Assembly: GCF_002571225.1 (NCBI RefSeq)
Contig: NZ_NVEC01000001.1
Span: 46,018-110,017, forward strand
Direction of reading: 5' to 3'
From: Bacillus sp. AFS059628
GTDB lineage: Bacteria; Bacillota; Bacilli; Bacillales; Bacillaceae_G
Length of the DNA stretch: 64,000 bases
This document shows positions 24,712 to 32,319 of the stretch, one piece after another. The notes under the pieces are model-generated. The model was not told the DNA's origin and made no database searches. It saw nothing but the letters and a program-made list of their open reading frames with translations. A program made the position numbers and the translations under genes. Each line of letters opens with the position of its first letter. Position 1 is the stretch's first letter.

Positions 24712-25932
24712 ATGAAAAATAAATTATTATTATTGGCCGGAACAGGAATTTCTCGTTTAGGTGATTTTATGTATCTTATCGCCCTAAACTTAATGGTGTT
24801 AAATAGCACAAACTCCCCTGCTGCTGTAGCAGGATTATGGATTGTAGGTCCAATTGCCACCGTATTTACGAAAATATGGTCTGGTAGCATAGTAGATCGA
24901 TTAAACAAACGGTCCATTATGCTTATCACAGATATCATTCGGGCAGCTCTCATTGGCTGTATACCACTATTTGATTCTATTTGGGCCATTTACATTTTTA
25001 TCTTTTTGACTCGCATTGCTACATCATTTTTCGATCCAGCTTCATTTTCTTATAAAACAATGCTCATACGTGCTGAAGAACGCGCGCAATTCAACGCTTG
25101 GAGTAGCTTTTGTACAAGCGGAGCTTTTATTATCGGTCCAGCTCTTGCTGGAATACTTCTCACCACGTACTCAGCAGCCTTTGTTATTTACTGCAACTCA
25201 CTTTCCTTTCTACTTTCTACCATTCTCATTTACTTCTTGCCAAACATTACATTACAAACAAAGCAAAACGAAGAAGTTGCAAATACTTTCGTACAAACAT
25301 TACGAAATGATTGGAAACAAGTTTTTTCATTTGCTCGAACAGAAACTTACATTATTCTCATATTCGTTTTATTTCAAGCGACTATGCTTGTCGCTATGGC
25401 ACTCGATTCACAAGAAGTTGTTTTCACAAATCAAGTACTGTTTTTATCCGATATAGAATACAGTATGCTTGTTAGTATAACTGGAGCTGCTTATGTTTCC
25501 GGTTCATTTCTTGTCTCTCTCTTTGCCAAACGATTACCAATTCAATATGGTATCGGATTAGGGACAATTTTCACAGCAATAGGTTATGTAATTTTCGCCT
25601 TTTCAAATTCATTTATAGTCGCAGCGAGCGGTTTCATTTTACTTGGCATTTCTTCATCATTTGCTGGTACTGGCTTTATAACATTTTATCAAAATAACAT
25701 CCCTGTACATATGATAGGACGTATTGATAGCGTGTTTGATTCCATAAAAAGTTTTATCCAAGTCTTTTTCATTTTAGCAATTGGGGCATCGGCTCAATTT
25801 ATTTCCGTTCAAATCACTGTAATCAGTAGCTCATTACTCATTCTTTTCCTTTCTTGTTTATTAGCAATCCGGGTAATGGCGCCTTCACGAGAAAAATATT
25901 TTAAAGCGACAGAATCATCATTGGAATATTAA
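24712..25932 (+). CDS. MFS efflux transporter
   Basis: A 406-residue MFS protein with about 12 membrane segments. Motif A is seen as SGSIVDRLNKRSIMLITD, and the N-terminus GTGISRLGDFMYLIALNLMVL resembles that of the other MFS gene at 22900 (G-D-W/F pattern). It is co-transcribed with the ArsR-type regulator. Likely drug or metabolite efflux; the substrate cannot be read. The ribosome site AAAGG is 13 bases from the ATG, longer than usual. Confidence 0.9.
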   Translation: MKNKLLLLAGTGISRLGDFMYLIALNLMVLNSTNSPAAVAGLWIVGPIATVFTKIWSGSIVDRLNKRSIMLITDIIRAALIGCIPLFDSIWAIYIFIFLTRIATSFFDPASFSYKTMLIRAEERAQFNAWSSFCTSGAFIIGPALAGILLTTYSAAFVIYCNSLSFLLSTILIYFLPNITLQTKQNEEVANTFVQTLRNDWKQVFSFARTETYIILIFVLFQATMLVAMALDSQEVVFTNQVLFLSDIEYSMLVSITGAAYVSGSFLVSLFAKRLPIQYGIGLGTIFTAIGYVIFAFSNSFIVAASGFILLGISSSFAGTGFITFYQNNIPVHMIGRIDSVFDSIKSFIQVFFILAIGASAQFISVQITVISSSLLILFLSCLLAIRVMAPSREKYFKATESSLEY

Positions 25933-25941
25933 TTGCAACAT

Positions 25942-25968
25942 AAAAAGCGGCTATTTTGCCGCTTTTTT
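25942..25968 (+). terminator. Terminator after the second MFS gene
   Basis: AAAAAGCGGC and GCCGCTTTTTT pair around TATTTT. The same hairpin, two loop bases different, recurs at 26844 after the next gene. Confidence 0.93.
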
Positions 25969-26057
25969 CCCGTATTAAAGAGCAGCAAGCCCCACTGATT
26001 AAAGTATCACTTTATGTTAAAATATGTATTGGACCTAATTATATGTGGAGGGCTATT

Positions 26058-26783
26058 TTGGAGATTATATTCACTTTCATATGTATTATATTAGTAGCTT
26101 CTATTTTACAAACAAGTACAGGTTTTGGCTTTTCTATTATGGCAACACCTTTCTTACTCATGCTATTTCTACCACAAGAAGCTATACAAATAAATATCAT
26201 TTTATCATTAATTATTTCCATATCACTCATCTGGAAAATAAGAACAGACATTGATTTTATTCTACTGAAAAGATTAATTTTTGGAAGTATAATTGGTGTT
26301 CCTTTTGGTATTATCATTTTCACTTCCATTAACATCAACACGTTTAAATTAGCAATTAGCATCCTTCTCTTACTATTAACGTTGATGCTAATATGCAACT
26401 TTAAGATTCAATCAACAAAATCTAGAGATTTCATAGTTGGCGGATTATCTGGTCTTTTAACGACAAGTATCGGTATGCCAGGACCTCCCCTGTTACTTTA
26501 TTTTACAGGAACTGATACGAAAAAGGAGAAGTTACGAGCAACTACATTGGCTTTTTATCTATTTATATATTTCATTAGCCTACTAACTCAAATACTCTTT
26601 ACTGGCACAAACAAAACAATTTGGGAATCAAGTTTTTATGCTATTCCAATCGTATTTCTAGGTTTGTATATAGGTCAAATTATTTTCAAATGGCTTAATC
26701 AACGCATTTTTAAAATATTTACGTACATCCTTTTGAGTTGTACGGGTATGTATCTTCTTATTGAAAGTTTGCATTTGTTATAA
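26058..26783 (+). CDS. TauE/SafE-family membrane exporter
   Basis: A polytopic protein (241 aa, about 8 membrane segments) of the TauE/SafE (DUF81) family, proposed to export sulfite, sulfonates or other anions. Family marks are the early TSTGFGFSIMATPFLLMLF and the internal repeat GLLTTSIGMPGPPLLLYF. I choose the TTG at 26058 (MEIIFTF), six bases after GGAGGG; the open frame reaches back to 25956, but that lies inside the preceding terminator. It is a single-gene unit bounded by near-identical terminators. Confidence 0.87.
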   Translation: MEIIFTFICIILVASILQTSTGFGFSIMATPFLLMLFLPQEAIQINIILSLIISISLIWKIRTDIDFILLKRLIFGSIIGVPFGIIIFTSININTFKLAISILLLLLTLMLICNFKIQSTKSRDFIVGGLSGLLTTSIGMPGPPLLLYFTGTDTKKEKLRATTLAFYLFIYFISLLTQILFTGTNKTIWESSFYAIPIVFLGLYIGQIIFKWLNQRIFKIFTYILLSCTGMYLLIESLHLL

Positions 26784-26843
26784 GTAAACTTTTCAAGACA
26801 ATAGATGCTTTAAATTGTACAAAAACTCTTAGATTTAAACGAT

Positions 26844-26869
26844 AAAAAGCGGCTATTAAGCCGCTTTTT
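26844..26869 (+). terminator. Terminator after the TauE-like gene
   Basis: AAAAAGCGGC and GCCGCTTTTT form a perfect stem around TATTAA. It also serves the minus-strand small frame at 26878, as both ends are A/T tracts. Confidence 0.93.
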
Positions 26870-26877
26870 ATATTCAC

Positions 26878-27020
26878 TTAAACTAACGTTTCATCACACA
26901 GCTCTGTTACATTTTTAAAATATTGCAAGTTCTCTTTCGCTTCAGCTTCATTAAATAAATTGAGCTGCTTCATTATTTCAGCAGCAAATTCAACGTACGC
27001 AGGTCTGCCTTTTTACTCAT
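26878..27020 (-). pseudogene. 47-aa small protein gene split by a one-base shift at an A5G run
   Basis: The ATG at 27020 overlaps the nitroreductase stop (ATGA) and reads MSKK, then its own frame stops after 15 codons. The -1 frame entered at the AAAAAG run (27010-27014 on the plus strand) continues as GRPAYVEFAAEIMKQLNLF...CDETLV for 43 codons to a TAA at 26878. The continuation looks like real protein, so this is either a decayed gene, a sequencing or assembly indel, or a programmed -1 shift at T-AAA-AAG. Product unknown. The terminator at 26844 follows it directly. Confidence 0.55.
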
Positions 27021-27751
27021 TTCTTATTAAGTCCTTTTTCACTTAAAAACTCTTTCATATGCATTCTTTTTTCTTTAGACATAAACGAACTCATTGATTC
27101 CGTCCATGTTACGTTTTTCTTGTTTGATGATCTTTCTTTGTAATACGAGCTCATCGTTTCATCGTATTCGTTTAATAATTCATCATATTTCTTTTCATCA
27201 TACCCATTTTCATGAAGGATTGCCGCTACTGGTAAACGTGGTTTCACTCCGTGATCTTCATCTGGTACACCAACTGTCATTCCGAATACAGGATATACTT
27301 TATCAGGTAAATGAAGCAATTCACTTACTTCCCTCGGATTATTGCGAATACCACCAATATAACAAATACCGTATCCTAACGATTCTGCTGCTAGCGCTAA
27401 GTTTTGCGCGAAAAGTGAAGCATCTACCGTCGCAACGATAAAGTCTTCTACTCCTTCATGCTTTATTTCTGTACCATGTTTTTCACATGCCATTTCAAGA
27501 CGTTTTAAATCTGCACAACAAACAAAGAATGCTGCGCAGTCCTTCACGTGACGATTTCCGGATAACTCTGCTAGTTTAGCCTTTAAGTCTTGATCGGTTA
27601 CATATATAACAGAATACGCTTGTACAAAATGCGAGGAAGCGGCATGCTGCGCAGCTTGCACCATTCTTTCCACTACATCTTTCGGAATTGATTCTTCTTT
27701 ATATTTACGAACTGAAACGTGTTGCTCCATTTTATGTATGATTTCATTCAT
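27017..27751 (-). CDS. NADPH-dependent nitroreductase (NfsA/Frp family)
   Basis: A flavoprotein of 244 residues in the NfsA/Frp group (B. subtilis NfrA/YcnD type), which reduces nitro-aromatics, flavins or disulfides with NAD(P)H. Evidence: N-terminal HVSVRKYKEESIPKDVVERMV with the FMN-binding SVRKY arginine, QAAQHAASSHFVQAYS, the core ALAAESLGYGICYIGGIRNNP, and GMTVGVPDEDHGVKPRLP. The start is the ATG at 27751 after AAAAGGAGTG; the GTG three codons upstream overlaps the ribosome site. It is followed by an overlapping small frame. Confidence 0.93.
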   Translation of the reverse strand: MNEIIHKMEQHVSVRKYKEESIPKDVVERMVQAAQHAASSHFVQAYSVIYVTDQDLKAKLAELSGNRHVKDCAAFFVCCADLKRLEMACEKHGTEIKHEGVEDFIVATVDASLFAQNLALAAESLGYGICYIGGIRNNPREVSELLHLPDKVYPVFGMTVGVPDEDHGVKPRLPVAAILHENGYDEKKYDELLNEYDETMSSYYKERSSNKKNVTWTESMSSFMSKEKRMHMKEFLSEKGLNKK

Positions 27752-27823
27752 GAAAAACACTCCTTTTTCTCTTCATAATGAAAAATTAACATATCTTTTC
27801 CAATATTCACAACTTATAAGCAC

Positions 27824-27857
27824 AAAAAGAGCAATTCTTTTTTGAATTGCTCTTTTT
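27824..27857. terminator. Bidirectional-looking terminator upstream of the nitroreductase gene
   Basis: AAAAAGAGCAATTC and GAATTGCTCTTTTT form a 14-bp perfect stem around TTTTTT. It most likely terminates the minus-strand DUF4870 gene at 27986, about 130 bases upstream; no gene lies in between. Confidence 0.9.
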
Positions 27858-27985
27858 AACATATATATTATTACGATAAATGAAATTATATCAACGATTC
27901 CTTGCACTATATCGACGATTCGACAAGGGATATCGACTTACCGACAAATAAAGACAAGCTCACATCAAATTATGCCCTTATCTTA

Positions 27986-28303
27986 TTACGCTGTTTTCAG
28001 AACTTTAATACCTTTTACGATATTCCAAATGAAGTAATAAATCCCCACAAGAATGAACACCGCATATGTGATCATCATGCCAATTCCAGCACCATCAGAT
28101 TGATTGAAGCTTAAACCATATATGCCCGATACTGCTAATCCACTAACTAAAATCGCATACGGGAAAATATGTGACCAAAATGCTTTTTTCGCGTGATATT
28201 TCACTTCATCCTCCGCAACGAAGTACACGATAATTGGTAGTAAAAATGGTGCAAAAAAGATACTAAAGTAACATAGGGAAGATAATATATTATTTCCTTT
28301 CAT
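27986..28303 (-). CDS. DUF4870-like membrane protein
   Basis: A 105-residue integral membrane protein with three hydrophobic segments. The pattern LCYFSIFFAPFLLPIIVYFVAEDEVKYHAKKAFWSH, a helix hairpin followed by a conserved charged loop with VKYHAKKA, and a C-terminal IYYFIWNIVKGIKVL are those of DUF4870/Tic20-like small proteins. Function unknown. The start is the ATG at 28303 after AGAGGTGA. Confidence 0.8.
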   Translation of the reverse strand: MKGNNILSSLCYFSIFFAPFLLPIIVYFVAEDEVKYHAKKAFWSHIFPYAILVSGLAVSGIYGLSFNQSDGAGIGMMITYAVFILVGIYYFIWNIVKGIKVLKTA

Positions 28304-28410
28304 CCGATTCACCTCTAAATAGTTTTGTTATCTTCATTATGTCAGGAATCCGTTGAAGAAACTATCGCTTTACCTTTCATGAACATGACATATTTGTAAG
28401 ATTTCCATCA

Positions 28411-28448
28411 AAAATAATCCCGCTTAGATTTCGAGGCGGGATTATTTT
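28411..28448 (-). terminator. Terminator after the DUF218 gene
   Basis: AAAATAATCCCGC and GCGGGATTATTTT form a 13-bp perfect stem with a 12-base loop, starting three bases past the stop codon. Confidence 0.9.
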
Positions 28449-28450
28449 CT

Positions 28451-29029
28451 CTATATTCGATTCATAAACCAATATTGCGTAATAGCTAAATACTCTCTTA
28501 TATTCGATGGAATGACAATTCGCTTCGGCGTTTCGGCCGGAAGACCTTCTAATTGTAAACCTTGCTTTGCTGCTATTTTTTTCGCTCTAAACATATGGAA
28601 GTCATTTGTTACGATCATGCCCTTTTTCATATTGTCCGGAATTAAAGGTTTTGAGAATTTAATATTTTCATCTGTACTCGTTGACTTATCTTCCATTATA
28701 ATGCGGTCTTCTGCAATTTTTAGTTTCATTAATCCATGTTTCATTGCTAATGCTTCTGAAATATCTTCTCCTTTTCCTTTCCCTCCAGACACAATAGCAA
28801 TTGTTTTCTCATGTGATTGTAAATAGTCAGCTGCTTTATCAATACGATATTGCAATGAGTACGATGGTTTCGTTCCGTTTACTTTCGATCCTAATACAAT
28901 TATATAATCCGCATCATAGGTCGCATTCATTTGCCCATGCTTATAAATGTTATATTGTAAAAATCCCACATAAACGGCGCAAACCATTATAATGCCCATC
29001 ATATACTTCATTATTTTCTTCTTTTTCAT
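28451..29029 (-). CDS. DUF218 (YdcF/SanA-like) membrane-anchored protein
   Basis: The 192-residue protein has an N-terminal membrane anchor after a Lys-rich start (MKKKKIMKYMMGIIMVCAVYV) and a DUF218 domain: DADYIIVLGSKVNG, IVSGGKGKGEDISEA, a Glu/Asp-rich IIMEDKSTSTDENI and VTNDFHMFRAKKIA. SanA, ElyC and YdcF of this family affect envelope integrity, but the reaction is unsettled. The preferred start is the second ATG at 29029, nine bases after AGGAG. Confidence 0.9.
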   Translation of the reverse strand: MKKKKIMKYMMGIIMVCAVYVGFLQYNIYKHGQMNATYDADYIIVLGSKVNGTKPSYSLQYRIDKAADYLQSHEKTIAIVSGGKGKGEDISEALAMKHGLMKLKIAEDRIIMEDKSTSTDENIKFSKPLIPDNMKKGMIVTNDFHMFRAKKIAAKQGLQLEGLPAETPKRIVIPSNIREYLAITQYWFMNRI

Positions 29030-29189
29030 CTCCATATACTCCTATGTTCTTTGCTTCTTTCATGATAATATCCATTTATTTGTTTGTATACAGACAAATT
29101 CCAACTCATCCTAATTTATCCTCTGGAATGTAATATTTATATTTCTTTCGGGAACAGTAAGTACAACTTTGCACGAAGGAGTGTCTCTA

Positions 29190-29855
29190 TTGCTTCTCTT
29201 TTTATGTAACGTATCGTTCTTTTTCATCTTATTTTTACTATCACTCAAGTTACTCGGTAAATCAGCTTTAGCACAACTAACGCCTCATGATTTTGGTGCT
29301 ATTATCTTTTTATCTTATTTAGCTTTTCAGGCTATACCAGTCTCAGGTGCTTTACAAGCTTTTCTCGGTATGATCGTTATTACATGTTTGCATTTGCTTC
29401 TTACAAAATTAAGCTTACTAAACAAACTGAATCGTTTTATTCTTGGGCACCCGATTATTTTAATTAAACATGGTGACATTATTTTTGAAAACTTACAAAA
29501 AAGTAGATATCCAATCGCTGAACTTCTTTCTAACCTTCGCGTCGCAGGATATCCAAGTGTTCACGAAATTGAATATGCTATTTTAGAAGCGAATGGCGCC
29601 ATTAGTATTTTACCAAAGCGTGAACTTGTACCATTAACTCCGAAAGATTTGAACATAGATGTTACATATGCCGGATTACCAATTGCCCTTATCGTTGATT
29701 CACAAATTCAATACGATAACTTAAAGCTAATTCATAAGGACAAAAAGTGGTTATATAAAGAGTTAAAAGAAAAAGGAATTACAAATATTAAAAACGTTGC
29801 TTTCGCGTCTGTTCAAGAAACAGATGGATCTTTTGCTATTAGTTTAAAAAAATAG
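29190..29855 (+). CDS. DUF421 (YetF-like) membrane protein
   Basis: A 221-residue protein with three N-terminal membrane helices followed by two small cytoplasmic YetF domains. Family marks are LLGKSALAQLTPHDFGAIIFLSYLA, PIILIKHGDIIFENLQKSRYPIAELLSNLR and the middle YAILEANGAISILPKRE. Some homologues are linked to spores or germination, but the activity is unknown. The best start is the TTG at 29190, eight bases after GAAGGAG; the frame starts seven codons earlier over that site. Confidence 0.85.
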   Translation: MLLFLCNVSFFFILFLLSLKLLGKSALAQLTPHDFGAIIFLSYLAFQAIPVSGALQAFLGMIVITCLHLLLTKLSLLNKLNRFILGHPIILIKHGDIIFENLQKSRYPIAELLSNLRVAGYPSVHEIEYAILEANGAISILPKRELVPLTPKDLNIDVTYAGLPIALIVDSQIQYDNLKLIHKDKKWLYKELKEKGITNIKNVAFASVQETDGSFAISLKK

Positions 29856-29886
29856 AAAATCCCCTTCATTTCTTAAGGGGATTTTC
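29855..29886. terminator. Bidirectional terminator between DUF421 and MATE genes
   Basis: GAAAATCCCCTT and AAGGGGATTTTC form a 12-bp stem with an 8-base loop between two convergent genes. Confidence 0.9.
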
Positions 29887-29890
29887 TTCA

Positions 29891-31246
29891 TTATATCGCT
29901 TCTTTCTTTCCCGCCATATTTAATGGAACAGGGTGTTTCATACGATTCATCGTAAATACGATAATCGCTGTCAATACTTCCGCTACTGGCATAACGAGCC
30001 AAATTCCGTTTATCCCAAATAATTTCGGCATAATCCATAATAATGGAATAATGAATAGCAACCCTCGGCTCATTATAATAAGTACTGATTTCGTCGTTTG
30101 TCGCACTGATTGGAAGTACTCTCCATACACAATGTTATAGCCTAAAAATACATATTGGATAAAGAACAAGCTCATACCCGTTAATGTTAATTCCAATAAC
30201 TCTGGAGATTGAACATCAAATAAACCAATAATATATTTCCCGAAGAATAATCCGACAATTATTGCCACTCCTCCAAGTACAACTGCAATTTTCACAGCGA
30301 ACTGCAATCCTTCGCGCAATCTTTCTGATAAATTGGCACCGTAGTGGAAACTAGCAATTGGTTGTAACGCTGCTCCAACGCCGAAGAATAGTAGTAATGT
30401 CATCGCATGGATACTATTTACCATCGCATAGGACGCAACCCCTACTTCCCCTGCATATTGAACGAACGCAATATTAAAACCGATTGTTACAATTGCAACC
30501 GTACTTTCAGCTGTAAAACTTGGAAAACCTATAATCATAATTTGTTTCACTGTATCCCACTCAAAATGGAATTTCGTCCATTTTAAAATACTACTTTTTC
30601 TAAAGAAGTGAGTTAATAATACAAGGAAACCAATCGCTGCCGAAAGAATAGTCGCTGAAGCAGCACCAGTTACGCCCCATCCAAAGATGAAAATAAAGAT
30701 ATAGTCAAACACTATATTTAATACAGCCGTTACAACTAAACCTGCCATTGCTAAATTAGGATTTCCATCATTTCGAATAAATGTACTTAAAATATTTTCT
30801 AAAACGTATATCATTCCAAATGTTAATAATACGTGTAAATAGTCTAACGCATACGGTAAAATTACTTCGTTTGCTCCGAATAAATATGCTAAATCTTCTA
30901 TTCTCCATAAGCAAATCGCTGCTAATACACCTACGATAATTACTGCTACTGTCATGGATTGAGTAAAAATAGACCTTGCTCTTTCTATTTTATTTTCACC
31001 TAATGCAATGGAATATAACGTTGCCCCGCCCATTCCAATCCATAACGAAATTGAAAAGAAAATTGAAAACGCTGGAATAGCCACGTTTACTCCTGCTAAT
31101 CCGTTTGCTCCAACTCCCCTACTAATCATAACCGCATCAATTACAATATTAACTGACATTAATACCATTCCTAGAACGGCTGGTATTAAATACGAAATAA
31201 ATAAGCTCTTTATCGGTTTTTCTCTTAACTTTTCTGTTGCTTCCAT
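29891..31246 (-). CDS. MATE-family multidrug efflux transporter
   Basis: A 451-residue, 12-helix MATE antiporter of the MepA/DinF-like branch. The N-terminal IKSLFISYLIPAVLGMVLMSVNIVIDAVMISRGVG and the second-half mirror (IGFPSFTAESTVAIVTIGFNIAF) are the two symmetrical MATE cores. It is preceded by a MerR-type promoter with 19-base spacing and by a BmrR-like regulator gene on the same strand, so it is very likely induced by a drug or cation through that regulator. Confidence 0.93.
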   Translation of the reverse strand: MEATEKLREKPIKSLFISYLIPAVLGMVLMSVNIVIDAVMISRGVGANGLAGVNVAIPAFSIFFSISLWIGMGGATLYSIALGENKIERARSIFTQSMTVAVIIVGVLAAICLWRIEDLAYLFGANEVILPYALDYLHVLLTFGMIYVLENILSTFIRNDGNPNLAMAGLVVTAVLNIVFDYIFIFIFGWGVTGAASATILSAAIGFLVLLTHFFRKSSILKWTKFHFEWDTVKQIMIIGFPSFTAESTVAIVTIGFNIAFVQYAGEVGVASYAMVNSIHAMTLLLFFGVGAALQPIASFHYGANLSERLREGLQFAVKIAVVLGGVAIIVGLFFGKYIIGLFDVQSPELLELTLTGMSLFFIQYVFLGYNIVYGEYFQSVRQTTKSVLIIMSRGLLFIIPLLWIMPKLFGINGIWLVMPVAEVLTAIIVFTMNRMKHPVPLNMAGKKEAI

Positions 31247-31281
31247 ACTATTTTGCTCCTTTTTTTCAACTCTCTTTTCTC

Positions 31282-31312
31282 AGTTTAAACCTTAAAGTAA
31301 CTTGAAGGTCAA
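31282..31312 (-). promoter_or_regulatory. MerR-type promoter and operator of the MATE gene
   Basis: On the minus strand TTGACC (31307-31312) and TAAACT (31282-31287) are separated by 19 bases, the long spacing that needs a MerR activator. The spacer is filled by a near-perfect 21-bp dyad (ACCTTAAAG...CTTGAAGGT, 31289-31309). Confidence 0.88.
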
Positions 31313-31392
31313 TAGAGAATTTAAAAAATAGGTAACTTACTTATCGTGTTTCATGCCAATTTGTAATGATACGATCCCTACAACTAATTGCT

Positions 31393-32223
31393 TTATTTTT
31401 TCATGATAGGAATTTGAATTTCTGTTACTTGTTCCTCTGGATTTTCTGTTACAGACCAATCAATTAATGCAATCTCAATTGCATCTCCACTTATTTCATA
31501 TCCTTCTTGATCAATATATTGCATTAGCTTCTTATATGTTTCATCCGTTTCTTCATATGGTCCATGATGATATACACAGGCAAACATACCTTCTTTAATT
31601 TCATCTGAACTCTGTACTTCAAAAGGCATGTAATCCAAAAGAATAAATACACTGCTATATGCTTGAAACTCATTTTGCATTAATCCTTTTTTCGCGACTG
31701 TTACACCGATATCTCCAGAAAATAAGCTATCATCCATTTGCCTCATATTTTTTTGCAACGAATGAATGTAGTACTCAAACATATCATCCGTCGTATTCGG
31801 GGCGACCGCAATAGCTGTTATTTTTCGCTGCGGGATCTCTTTTATTACCATTTGTTCAGCTTTTGCTTTTGTTGCTTCCTTAATTAAATGAATTCTATGC
31901 TCCATTTTCGCCAAAGCATACTCAATTTCTCTGTGTTTTTTCAACATCATCTCTTGTTGTTTTTCCAGTAAATTGAGTGCATATGCTGGATTTCTTTCAT
32001 CAATATATTTTTTAATTTCCTTTAATGGAATGTTTAATTGGCGTAAAAACTTAATCGTATCTAATAGTGAAAATTGATCGATTGTGTAATAGCGATAATT
32101 TGTTTGCGGGTCGACAGTAGACGGATGAAAAATCCCCTTCTCATCATAATAGCGTAAAGTAGATTCCGCTATATTATGCATTTTTGCCATTTCTCCAATT
32201 GTAAAGCGTTTATTTAATAACAT
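31393..32223 (-). CDS. MerR-family regulator with GyrI-like effector domain (BmrR type)
   Basis: The 276-residue protein has the MerR DNA-binding domain (FTIGEMAKMHNIAESTLRYYDEKGI; YYTIDQFSLLDTIKFLRQLNIPLKEIKKYI), a long dimerisation helix (about 80-115) and a C-terminal GyrI/effector-binding domain (ITAIAVAPNT..., GMFACVYHHGPYEETDETYKKL). This is the BmrR layout that binds lipophilic cations. The MerR-type promoter just downstream drives the MATE transporter, so the pair is a regulator-pump module. Confidence 0.92.
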   Translation of the reverse strand: MLLNKRFTIGEMAKMHNIAESTLRYYDEKGIFHPSTVDPQTNYRYYTIDQFSLLDTIKFLRQLNIPLKEIKKYIDERNPAYALNLLEKQQEMMLKKHREIEYALAKMEHRIHLIKEATKAKAEQMVIKEIPQRKITAIAVAPNTTDDMFEYYIHSLQKNMRQMDDSLFSGDIGVTVAKKGLMQNEFQAYSSVFILLDYMPFEVQSSDEIKEGMFACVYHHGPYEETDETYKKLMQYIDQEGYEISGDAIEIALIDWSVTENPEEQVTEIQIPIMKK

Positions 32224-32281
32224 CTTTTATTTCCTTCCATTTCTATTTATTTCATTATATGTTCATTCTGTCTTCAAAACA

Positions 32282-32311
32282 AAAAAGAATTCCCCTACGA
32301 GAATTCTTTTT
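32282..32311 (-). terminator. Terminator after the RNase J gene
   Basis: AAAAAGAATTC and GAATTCTTTTT form an 11-bp perfect stem around an 8-base loop, 9 bases past the stop. Confidence 0.9.
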
Positions 32312-32319
32312 ATTAACTC

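Noticed and set aside
25956-26057. Longer N-terminus for the TauE-like protein
   Set aside because: The extension begins inside a rho-independent terminator, and a GGAGGG-TTG start fits better.
27902-28114. 70-codon plus-strand frame over the DUF4870 gene
   Set aside because: It overlaps a convincing membrane-protein gene, has no ribosome site and shows no family features.
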